From assembly GCA_902793465.1 (NCBI GenBank), contig CADBDT010000027.1, positions 1-36,825 on the forward strand: a stretch of DNA of 36,825 nucleotides, written 5' to 3'. Of this stretch, positions 14,645-22,103 are shown piece by piece. The notes below the pieces were generated by a model, which searched no databases, was not told where the DNA came from, and worked only from the letters and a program-made list of their open reading frames with translations. The DNA comes from an uncultured Coriobacteriaceae bacterium (GTDB lineage Bacteria; Actinomycetota; Coriobacteriia; Coriobacteriales; Atopobiaceae). How positions within the stretch are numbered: position 1 is the stretch's first letter; the number at the start of each line of letters is the position of its first letter. The position numbers and the translations under genes were made by a program.

Positions 14645-17335
14645 ATGCAACCTTACTTGTTGGAATCGTCAGCGGTGCTCGACGAGCAGCGCACGGATGG
14701 CGAAAGGGGTCTTTCGGCGTCCGAAGCCCAGAGCCGTTTGGGCAAATATGGCCCAAACGAGCTAGACAAGGGCGAAAAGACCCCGCTGTGGAAGCGGTTC
14801 TTTGCACAGATGGCCGACCCCATGATCATAATGCTTCTTGTGGCGGCCGTGGTGTCGGCAGTGGTCGGCATCTATGAGGGCGGCAGCGAGGGCTTTGCCG
14901 ACGTGGGAATTATCCTGTTCGTGGTCATTCTTAACTCGGTGCTCGGCGTCGTTCAGGAGAGCAAGGCCGAGGAGGCGCTCGAGGCGCTTCAAGAGATGGC
15001 CGCGGCGCAGAGCAAGGTTATTCGCGATGGTCGCTTGATCACCGTTCCCTCGTCTGAGCTCGTGCCGGGCGACGTGGTGGTGCTCGAGGCGGGCGACTCC
15101 GTACCTGCGGACTGCCGCATTCTGGAAAGCGCCAGCATGAAGATAGAGGAGGCCGCGCTCACGGGCGAGTCCGTGCCCGTAGAGAAGCACGCCAACGTGC
15201 TTTCGGTTGCCTCTGCCGACGAGGACGTGCCACTGGGAGACCGCAAGAACATGTGCTACATGGGATCCGTAGTGGTGTATGGCCGCGGCAAGGCCGTGGT
15301 CGTTAGCACTGGCATGCAAACGGAGATGGGCAAAATCGCAGACGCGCTTGCCCAGGCAGAGGACGAGCAGACGCCTTTGCAGGTCAAGCTTGCGGAGCTC
15401 TCGCGCATCCTCACGTTCCTGGTCGTTGGCATTTCCGTTGTTATCGTAGTCATTGGCATGATAAAGAACGGTGGTCTTGCGTTCTTTAGCGACATTGGTC
15501 TGGTGCTCGACACCTTTATGATTGCCGTGTCGCTGGCCGTCGCGGCCATTCCCGAGGGCCTGGCAGCGGTGGTAACCATCGTGCTCTCAATTGGCGTTAC
15601 CAAGATGAGCCATCACAACGCCATTATCCGCAAGCTCACTGCAGTGGAGACCCTTGGCTGCACGCAGCTCATCTGCTCGGACAAGACGGGCACCCTTACC
15701 CAGAACAAGATGACCGTGGTACGCCACGAGGGAGAGGACATGACCTCGCTCGTGCGCACCATGGCGCTCTGCTCCGACGCCAAGTGGGACGACGTGGCCC
15801 AGGAGGCCGTGGGCGAGCCTACCGAGGCGGCCCTGGTGGCCGATGCCGCCAAGCTCGGATACACTACCCGTGACCTCGAGGCCAGTCGTCCGCGCGTAGG
15901 CGAGGCGCCGTTTGACTCCGGTCGCAAGATGATGTCCGTGGTGGTGCGCACGCGTTCGGGCAAGATCGTCCAGCACACCAAGGGCGCTCCCGACGAGATC
16001 CTCAAGCGCTGCACGTACGTAAAGCGCGAGAACGAGATCGTTCCCATGACCGAAGAGATTCGCAGGGACATCCTAACCCACAACAAAGAGATGGCCGACC
16101 AGGCGCTGCGCGTTATGGCGGCAGCGAGGTGCGAGTGGGACGATGTGCCCGAGAGCTTTGCGCCCGAGTTCCTGGAAAAGGACCTTATCTACGTCGGCCT
16201 CTCTGGCATGATCGACCCGGTTCGTCCCGAGGTAAAGGACGCCATCGCAGAGGCCCACTCCGCCGGCATCCGCGTGGTAATGATTACCGGCGACCACATA
16301 GACACGGCCGTGGCCATAGCCAAGGAGCTGGGCATCATCGAGCGCCGCGAGCAGGCGATTACAGGTGCCGAGCTGGATCGTATTTCCGACGACGATCTTG
16401 CCACGCGCATAGAGGAGTTTGGCGTTTACGCGCGCGTACAGCCCGAGCACAAGGTGCGCATAGTCGACGCATGGAAGAAGAAGGACAAGGTCGTTGCCAT
16501 GACGGGCGACGGCGTTAACGACGCTCCCTCCATCAAGAAGGCCGACATTGGCGTGGGCATGGGAATTACTGGAACCGACGTTACCAAGAACGTGGCCGAC
16601 ATGGTTCTTGCCGACGACAACTTTGCCACCATCGTGGACGCGGTGGAAGAGGGACGCAGGATCTACGACAACATTCGCAAGTGCATACAGTTCCTGCTGT
16701 CCTCCAACCTTGCCGAGGTAATATCGGTGTTCGTTGCCTCGCTCATAGGCTTTACCATCCTTAAGCCTGCCCACCTGCTGTGGATAAACCTCATTACCGA
16801 CTCCCTGCCGGCACTTGCCATGAGCATGGAGGAGGCAGAGCCCGGCATAATGAAGCGCCCGCCGCGCGACTCGCGAGAGGGCATATTTGCCGGTGGCATG
16901 GGCGTCGACTGCCTGGTTCAGGGCATCGTTATTGCACTCATTACGCTTGTGAGCTACTTTGTTGGACTCTTTGCGCAGTTCCCCGGCATTACCATCGACC
17001 AGCTTGTGGCCAATCCCGAGATGGGCACGGAGGGCATGACCATGGCGTTCCTCACGCTTTCCATGGTCGAGATGTTCCACTCGTTCAACATGCGTAGCCG
17101 CCGTCAGTCCATCTTTACCCTTAAGGGACAAAACAAGTGGCTGTGGGGCGCCTTTGCGGTGTCGCTGCTGCTCACGTTCCTGGTCATTGAGGTGCCGTTC
17201 CTGGCAAACCTGTTTAGCTTTGCGGTGCTCGATCCTATGCACTACGCCATGGCGCTGGGTCTTGCCGTACTCATAATCCCCATTATGGAGATCTACAAGG
17301 CCATAATGAGGGGAGTAGAGAAGAACAAGTCGTAA
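14645..17335 (+). CDS. P2-type cation-transporting ATPase, Ca2+-ATPase-like
   Basis: 896 residues, the usual length. Visible motifs are the actuator TGES (about 174), PEGL in membrane segment 4 (VAAIPEGLAAVV), the phosphorylation site DKTGTLT (about 346), the nucleotide-binding KGAPDEIL, and the hinge TGDGVNDAPS. The segment-6 signature LWINLITDSLPALAMS is typical of SERCA/PMR1-like calcium pumps, which export Ca2+ or Mn2+ using ATP. An N-terminal cation-ATPase domain and about 10 membrane segments are present. The start ATG at 14645 follows AGGAGGAG by 4 nt. The ion specificity is inferred from the family and not proven. Confidence 0.9.
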   Translation: MQPYLLESSAVLDEQRTDGERGLSASEAQSRLGKYGPNELDKGEKTPLWKRFFAQMADPMIIMLLVAAVVSAVVGIYEGGSEGFADVGIILFVVILNSVLGVVQESKAEEALEALQEMAAAQSKVIRDGRLITVPSSELVPGDVVVLEAGDSVPADCRILESASMKIEEAALTGESVPVEKHANVLSVASADEDVPLGDRKNMCYMGSVVVYGRGKAVVVSTGMQTEMGKIADALAQAEDEQTPLQVKLAELSRILTFLVVGISVVIVVIGMIKNGGLAFFSDIGLVLDTFMIAVSLAVAAIPEGLAAVVTIVLSIGVTKMSHHNAIIRKLTAVETLGCTQLICSDKTGTLTQNKMTVVRHEGEDMTSLVRTMALCSDAKWDDVAQEAVGEPTEAALVADAAKLGYTTRDLEASRPRVGEAPFDSGRKMMSVVVRTRSGKIVQHTKGAPDEILKRCTYVKRENEIVPMTEEIRRDILTHNKEMADQALRVMAAARCEWDDVPESFAPEFLEKDLIYVGLSGMIDPVRPEVKDAIAEAHSAGIRVVMITGDHIDTAVAIAKELGIIERREQAITGAELDRISDDDLATRIEEFGVYARVQPEHKVRIVDAWKKKDKVVAMTGDGVNDAPSIKKADIGVGMGITGTDVTKNVADMVLADDNFATIVDAVEEGRRIYDNIRKCIQFLLSSNLAEVISVFVASLIGFTILKPAHLLWINLITDSLPALAMSMEEAEPGIMKRPPRDSREGIFAGGMGVDCLVQGIVIALITLVSYFVGLFAQFPGITIDQLVANPEMGTEGMTMAFLTLSMVEMFHSFNMRSRRQSIFTLKGQNKWLWGAFAVSLLLTFLVIEVPFLANLFSFAVLDPMHYAMALGLAVLIIPIMEIYKAIMRGVEKNKS

Positions 17336-17349
17336 ATGGGACCCTGCAA

Positions 17350-17415
17350 CCCTCCGATGTTATGCCATGCTCATGTTCGCTTCGCTCAAAAATCGCATGT
17401 CATAACATCGGAGGG
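17350..17415 (+). terminator. Long hairpin downstream of the P-type ATPase
   Basis: Positions 17350-17370 pair with 17395-17415 over 20 bp with one mismatch (CCCTCCGATGTTATG ... CATAACATCGGAGGG). It follows the ATPase stop by 14 nt. There is no T-run, so it may stabilise the 3' end or act with a factor rather than as a canonical terminator. Confidence 0.6.
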
Positions 17416-17556
17416 CCGCCCTTTACGATTCGCTGCTACTGACAGCGGGGCGCGCTTCGCGCGCATTTGTGCCTGGAGACAAAACAGGGGCAGCACCGCC
17501 CTTTGCGATTCACTGCTACTGACAGCGGAGAGCGCGCTTCGCGCGCATTGGTGCTG
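17416..17556 (+). repeat. Tandem duplicated leader segment upstream of rsgA
   Basis: A segment of about 60 bp at 17416-17476 is repeated at 17496-17556 with a few substitutions (CCGCCCTTT-CGATTC-CTGCTACTGACAGCGG ... GTGC). Each copy contains the tight hairpin GCGCGCTTCGCGCGC. The second copy abuts the rsgA ribosome site. Copies are 80 bp apart. Confidence 0.8.
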
Positions 17557-17567
17557 GGAGGAGAATT

Positions 17568-18707
17568 ATGGCAAAGCGCAACAGTCGTACGAGGCGAAAC
17601 ATTCGTCGTAAGGCGCAGGCCAAGGTTCGGGACAAAGGTGGCCAGGGTGCCGGACAGCTTCCGGAGCTTTCTACCCTTACCGAGCTGCCCGCGTTCGACC
17701 AGCTCGTATGCTCTTCTCGGCAGGCAGAGGCGTTCCAGAGATACTGCGACGGTGTGGACGAGAGCCTTAGCCTGGGATGCGTTGTTCGCCTGGACAGGGG
17801 ATACCCCGCCGTGCTTACGGAAGACGAGGTCTTTCGTGCGGAATTCTCTGCGCAGCTTACCAAGAGCGACTTTTCGCGCGTTGCGGTGGGCGACTGGGTG
17901 GCCGTGCGCGTTCCGCATGGCCACGACATGGGTCTTATTGAGTGCATACTGCCTCGCGAGAGTGACATTGCCCGTTGGCGCGGCGGCTCGCGTGGCGAAA
18001 AGCAAACCTTGGCCGCCAACGTGGATGTTGTGATTGTGGTCCAGGCTTTGGAAAAGGGCAGGCTCTCCCTAAACCGCATCGCTCGTTCTGCGGTAGTTGC
18101 TGCCGACTGTGGAGCAGATGTTGCGGTGGTTCTAACCAAGTGCGACTCGGTGAGCGTGGAAGAGGTTAATGCCGCGCGGGAAAGCGTTTGCGCTGTTCTT
18201 GGCAAAAACTGCCCGGTGGTTTGCTCTTCCGTGGACGATTCTGCCACGTCTGGCATTGAGGACGTGCGTTCCTTGGTTCCCGCGGGAAAAATTGGGATTA
18301 TGCTAGGGCAGTCTGGCGCAGGCAAGTCCACGCTGCTCAACGCCTTGCTGGGACGCGAGGCGTTGGAAACGGGATCGGTGCGCGAGAGTGATGGCGTTGG
18401 ACGCCATACCACGGTAACCCGTCGCATGGTTGCGATTCCCAATGCAGGCATTATTGTGGACGAGCCCGGTTTGCGTACGCTGCAGATGGTTGGTCACGAG
18501 CGCGGCTTGGCTAAGGTGTTTCCCGACATTGCGGATGCCGCGCGCGAATGTCGCTTTCGCAACTGCACGCACACGCACGAACCTGGCTGCATGGTGCAAG
18601 AGCGGTTTGGTGCCAACGAGCAGGACTCCCGGCTGCAAACGTATCTTACGCTTGCCAACGAAATGCGCGAGAGCGCCCAGACCCTCGACCCCGACATTGT
18701 AATCTAG
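17568..18707 (+). CDS. rsgA: RsgA, ribosome small-subunit-dependent GTPase
   Basis: 379 residues with the circularly permuted GTPase order of RsgA/YjeQ: an OB-fold region (about 65-130), G4 TKCD (190-193), G1 GQSGAGKST (247-255), G3 DEPGL (298-302), then a zinc-binding cluster (Cys328, Cys333, His335 or His337, Cys341). It promotes late 30S subunit maturation. G3 reads DEPG instead of the commoner D(T/S)PG. The N-terminus is unusually basic (MAKRNSRTRRNIRRK), plausible for rRNA contact. The start ATG at 17568 has GGAGGAG 4-5 nt upstream. Confidence 0.92.
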   Translation: MAKRNSRTRRNIRRKAQAKVRDKGGQGAGQLPELSTLTELPAFDQLVCSSRQAEAFQRYCDGVDESLSLGCVVRLDRGYPAVLTEDEVFRAEFSAQLTKSDFSRVAVGDWVAVRVPHGHDMGLIECILPRESDIARWRGGSRGEKQTLAANVDVVIVVQALEKGRLSLNRIARSAVVAADCGADVAVVLTKCDSVSVEEVNAARESVCAVLGKNCPVVCSSVDDSATSGIEDVRSLVPAGKIGIMLGQSGAGKSTLLNALLGREALETGSVRESDGVGRHTTVTRRMVAIPNAGIIVDEPGLRTLQMVGHERGLAKVFPDIADAARECRFRNCTHTHEPGCMVQERFGANEQDSRLQTYLTLANEMRESAQTLDPDIVI

Positions 18708-18744
18708 CGCACGCCATTGCGTGTGGTTGGGCGACAATACCCGC

Positions 18745-19412
18745 ATGTACGTACGTTTCGTGCCGGCGACGCGTTGCAGATGCACGCGGTTGCGTGCAGT
18801 TGCGGCAGACGACACGCACGCGCGTGCATTTCCCGACGATGGAACAGCCCAGATGCACGCGGTTGCGTGCAGTTGCGGCAGACGACACGCACGCGCGTGC
18901 ATTTCGCACCGCAGAGGCAACCCAAACGCACGCTGGTGCGTGCAGTCCAGCCGAACATAACGCAGCGGCATGCATTTCGTGCCGACGACGCCGCGCAGAT
19001 GCACGCGGTTGCGTGCAGTCCCGCCAGACGACACGCAGCGGCGTGCATTTCCCGCCAGCGATTCCGCTAAGATGCACGCGGTTGCGTACAGTTGCTACTG
19101 ACGACCCGCAAAGGCGTGCATCTGCAACCGACGATGCGTTGCAGATGCACGCGGTTGCGTGCAGACAAGGCCGACGACACGCACGCGCGTGCATTTCGCA
19201 CCGCAGAGGCAACCCAAACGCACGCTGGTGCGTGCAGTCCAGCCGAACATAACGCAGCGGCGTGCATTTCGTGCCGACGACGCCGCGCAGATGCACGTGA
19301 TTGCGTGCTGTCCAGTCGGTGTGGCGCAACGGCGTGCATCTGCAGATGCATACGCGGCGCAAATACGCGCGGGTGCATGCTCATGGTGCCGGCGTATGCA
19401 CGTACGCTTCTA
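18745..19412. repeat. 73-bp dyad repeat array A (about nine units)
   Basis: Units begin at 18778, 18851, 18924, 18997, 19070, 19143, 19216, 19289 and (degenerate) 19362, an exact 73-bp step, with a partial unit before the first. Each unit holds TGCACGCGGTTGCGTGCA, about 14 nt, then an inverted version ending GGCGTGCATTTC, then about 17 nt. Spacing segments are also conserved, so they are not unique spacers. Units 2-3 recur almost unchanged as units 6-7, a 292-bp higher-order copy. As 73 is not divisible by 3, no protein repeat is preserved. This array fills the 717-bp gap after rsgA and ends just before the stop of the AbiEi-like gene. Confidence 0.92.
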
Positions 19413-19424
19413 TCGTTGTACCGT

Positions 19425-20411
19425 TTAATGTTGCGCGACCGGGGGTACATCGAAGCCTCGGGGAATGCCGTAACTCGTTAATAGCTTGCAGAAACGTGGC
19501 GTATCAAGCACGTCGCTAAACGAGAACCGCATGACCTTTGCGCCGGTGCCACTTAGATGTGACTCTCGCAACCTTTCGTCGGCGAGTACGTCCACGGCAT
19601 CGCGACCTCCCGTCATTTGAGGATTGCGGTATTTTTCGCGGCCATCCAGCTCTCCTATTACGTTGGAATTGCCGAGCTTCCAGAGAAAGTCTACGCGAAA
19701 CGTGTTCTTTGAATCCACGGGATCGGGAACCTCGACCTGAAGTGATGGGATCATAAAGCCTTGCTCGATCATAACGGCACGCGCAGTGGATTCGCCTCCA
19801 TTCTCGCTACGGCCATCTGCAAGAGCTGCCACAGCTATGGCATTGCTCATACCGCGATGTCGGCGGTCGTACTGACCAAACTCGTTCACCAGGTCCTCGC
19901 GCGACATGCTCGAAAGCCGAAGTACGGAATCTGCTATTGCCAAGCTAGCCCTAAAGTCGCTCGTGCGCATACAATCAAAGGCAGTGCGCATGAGCGGTGT
20001 AACTGGAACGTCATCAACGATCTGCGGCGTTATGCCAGGTATAACATGGCGCTCAATGGCTTTGCTGCTTCTGGAGTGCGTGTGGGGGTCTGTAAGAACG
20101 TGTGTCTTTCCGAGTAGTCGATTCGACACATACAGGCCGTATACGATGGCCGCCGAAACGCTTGCAAATACCCAGTCTGGATGGAGTTTCGATAAAGCGC
20201 GGATCGTATACAGCTCGCGCTTTAGAGGCCCAAGTGTGTCCCAAAGCTCGGGTAGGGCATACACCTGTTGTGCAGGTGCAAGAATGTCTCCACGCCTGCA
20301 TGCTCTTCGAAGCCTATTTGCATCCAAAGATGAGCGAGGCGTAAGGCACCTACCCTCCTCATGTGCATCAATTAAACGTTTACGCAGGTCAGATTGTATG
20401 CCATTGCCCAT
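19425..20411 (-). CDS. AbiEi-like winged-helix protein with PD-(D/E)XK nuclease-like domain
   Basis: 328 residues. Residues about 20-56 resemble the AbiEi/transcriptional winged helix (LTPRSSLDANRLRRACRRGD, then VYALPELW). A middle region (60-190) carries the usual AbiEi-family body. The C-terminal part (200-305) looks like a DUF559/Vsr-type PD-(D/E)XK fold: Glu207 (GGESTARAVM), Asp241 (FRVDFLW), Glu254 and Asp256 (VIGELDGREKY), then the arginine-rich helix DERLRESHL and strand AKVMRFSF. The start ATG at 20411 is chosen because TTGGAG lies 5-6 nt upstream. Its third codon positions look more AT-rich than its neighbours. It is isolated between two arrays of the same 73-bp repeat. A role in DNA binding or cleavage, defence or repeat maintenance is inference. 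Confidence 0.72.
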   Translation of the reverse strand: MGNGIQSDLRKRLIDAHEEGRCLTPRSSLDANRLRRACRRGDILAPAQQVYALPELWDTLGPLKRELYTIRALSKLHPDWVFASVSAAIVYGLYVSNRLLGKTHVLTDPHTHSRSSKAIERHVIPGITPQIVDDVPVTPLMRTAFDCMRTSDFRASLAIADSVLRLSSMSREDLVNEFGQYDRRHRGMSNAIAVAALADGRSENGGESTARAVMIEQGFMIPSLQVEVPDPVDSKNTFRVDFLWKLGNSNVIGELDGREKYRNPQMTGGRDAVDVLADERLRESHLSGTGAKVMRFSFSDVLDTPRFCKLLTSYGIPRGFDVPPVAQH

Positions 20412-20606
20412 TTTTACTCCAATCTCCAATCGGTGTACAACATGCTACAAAAGGAAGCTGGCAGTAAACTCGCACCCAGCGCGCGGCTTTTGCCCGCTTG
20501 ATTTTGCACGCTGTTTCGCAGCCGAAGCGTTTTGTCTGTTGGTTGGGTTGGGTAGGTATTAAAGTTGCAATGTCATTTGGTAGCACAACGTAATTTGAGA
20601 ATTTTG
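20412..20606. other. AT-richer region upstream of the AbiEi-like gene
   Basis: This 195-bp stretch separates the minus-strand AbiEi-like gene from array B. It is noticeably more AT-rich than its surroundings and should hold the gene's promoter. On the plus strand, TTGGTA at 20578 and GAATTT at about 20600 are spaced about 16 bp, a weak candidate promoter reading into array B. No gene is seen. Confidence 0.35.
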
Positions 20607-21035
20607 AAATGCACGTGGATGCGTGCAGACAAGTTCGACACCACGCACGCGCGTGCATTTCGTGCCGCTTAGGCAGCCAAAACGCATGTAGTTGCGTATA
20701 GTCCCGCCAGGCGACACGCAACGGCGTGCATTTCGCGCCGACGACGCGCAGATGCACGTGGCTGCGTGCAGTCCCGCCAGACGACACGCAACGGCATGCA
20801 TTTCGTGCCGGCGATGCTGCGCAGATGCACGTGGATGCGTGCAGACAAGTTCGACACCACGCATGCGCGTGCATTTCGCAACGCTTAGGCAGCCAAAACG
20901 CATGCAGTTGCGTATAGTCCTGCCAGACATAACGCAGCGGCGTGCATTTCGCGCCGACAGCGCCGCGCAGATGCACGTGGCTGCGTGCAGATGGTCGCGA
21001 CGACCCGCAACGGCACGTGCTCGGACGGCCGTCTG
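20607..21035. repeat. 73-bp dyad repeat array B (six units)
   Basis: Units begin at 20607, 20680, 20750, 20823, 20896 and 20969. The spacing is 73 bp except one 70-bp step caused by a 3-base deletion. The unit and its orientation match array A (GATGCACGTGG-TGCGTGCAG, then inverted CAACGGCGTGCATTTC). Units 1-3 are repeated as units 4-6, a higher-order duplication. A terminator follows at 21069. Confidence 0.92.
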
Positions 21036-21068
21036 CTGTTAACACGACCTATGCATAAAACAGCGAAA

Positions 21069-21093
21069 AAGGCCTCAAAAAGGGGTCTTTTTT
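21069..21093 (+). terminator. Rho-independent terminator after array B
   Basis: AAGGCCTC (21069-21076), loop AAAAA, GGGGTCTT (21082-21089), then TTTT. The stem is eight pairs with two G-U pairs on the plus strand; on the minus strand those become mismatches, so plus-strand termination is favoured. No annotated plus-strand gene ends here, suggesting it terminates transcription coming through array B. Confidence 0.65.
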
Positions 21094-21325
21094 GTTGGGT
21101 TTACGTTTTGCGTACGCCTTGTTGCCGTTTTGAATACGGCGCACGAGCTGCGGGAACGTTGCTTTTCGCGCAATTGGTGCGCAATATGCACAACCTTGGT
21201 GCAACCCCACCTTAGATACTCAGGGACGCCATGCCTCCCTGGACGCACAATTGAGTTGCGGACCGCAAATAGGGGACAGTCCCCTAGTTGTGGCCCGCGC
21301 CGACCCAGGAGACGAGGTGGAGAGC
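21094..21325 (+). promoter_or_regulatory. Leader region of the Tad pilus operon with palindromes
   Basis: This gap before cpaB has three palindromes: CAGGGA/TCCCTG at 21221-21241, TTGCGG-A-CCGCAA near 21256-21268, and the perfect TAGGGGACAGTCCCCTA at 21270-21286. The last is a G-rich REP-like element 40 bp before the cpaB start. No convincing -35/-10 pair is seen. Confidence 0.5.
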
Positions 21326-22102
21326 ATGTCGCAACGCTTGAGGATAGCCGCAAGCACGGTCTGTGCCCTAGTGGTAGTGCTTGCATGTGTGACGTACGGC
21401 AGGCACGTGCAAAACGAGGCGGAGCGGGAGCATGCAGAAACACTGCGCAGGTACGGCGGGGAAACGACGACGCTCGTGGTTGCCAACCACACAATTGAGG
21501 CTGGGCAGGTGGTCGGTGCGGCAGACGTGAGCATGCGTGACTGGATATCGTCGCTTGCTCCCGAAGGTGCGTTTCTGAGCACGGAAGACGTGGTAGGTCG
21601 TGAGGTAAGCATACCGATGGCCGCTAACATGCCATTCTGCGAGCTCAACTTTCGCAACACGAGCCAAATCGCAAGCATCCCAGACGGACACGTAGCGGTA
21701 TGTGTTTCCGTGAGCGACAAGCTCGGGCTTTCGTCTGCGGCAACCGTTGGATCGCATGTGGTTGCGTACCGCGTAAAAGAGGGTGGCGCAGAGCCCATTG
21801 GGGAACGTGCCACGGTGCTTGCCCTTCCTGGTGCTACGGGGACGTCTGCGGGCAAGGGTTCGATAACCGTGGCCGTTGCGGCAAACGATGTGCCTGCTGT
21901 GCTGAGTGCAAGCACATCGGGAGACCTGCGGCTCGTCGTGCCCGCAGATGATGTAAGGGAATACGCAAAAAGCAGTAGTGCAAGCAACAACGTGGCGGCA
22001 GAGCCGGCCAAGAGCAAGGGCGATGGCGCGGAGGCAAAGGACGCTTTGGCCGCTAAGGCTGAGCAGGGCAGGGCGCAGGATACGCAAAAAGAGGGAGAGT
22101 AG
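21326..22102 (+). CDS. cpaB: CpaB/RcpC-like pilus assembly protein with SAF domain
   Basis: 258 residues. An N-terminal membrane helix (about 7-24) is followed by an SAF domain (about 45-115) with the typical LVVANHTIEAGQVVGAADV and the VVGREVSIPMAANMP segment. A RcpC-like region (120-215) follows, then an Ala/Lys/Glu-rich tail. In Gram-negative bacteria the family supports the Tad secretin; here no secretin is present, so it probably contacts the cell wall. The start ATG at 21326 has GAGG 8 nt upstream; the frame is open 75 nt further upstream through palindromic DNA and is not supported. It overlaps nothing and is 1 nt from the next gene. Confidence 0.82.
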   Translation: MSQRLRIAASTVCALVVVLACVTYGRHVQNEAEREHAETLRRYGGETTTLVVANHTIEAGQVVGAADVSMRDWISSLAPEGAFLSTEDVVGREVSIPMAANMPFCELNFRNTSQIASIPDGHVAVCVSVSDKLGLSSAATVGSHVVAYRVKEGGAEPIGERATVLALPGATGTSAGKGSITVAVAANDVPAVLSASTSGDLRLVVPADDVREYAKSSSASNNVAAEPAKSKGDGAEAKDALAAKAEQGRAQDTQKEGE

Positions 22103-22103
22103 G

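Noticed and set aside
16073..17242. A minus-strand open frame opposite the P-type ATPase
   Set aside because: It is complementary to strongly conserved ATPase motifs, and its His-rich translation is a product of that complement.
18721..19481. Open frames with Cys/His/Arg-rich repeats across the arrays, on both strands
   Set aside because: They arise from the repeats; the 73-bp step shifts the frame every unit, and none has a ribosome site.
18745..21035. CRISPR array
   Set aside because: The segments between the dyads are themselves conserved from unit to unit, the period is a constant 73 bp, and there are no unique spacers or cas genes.
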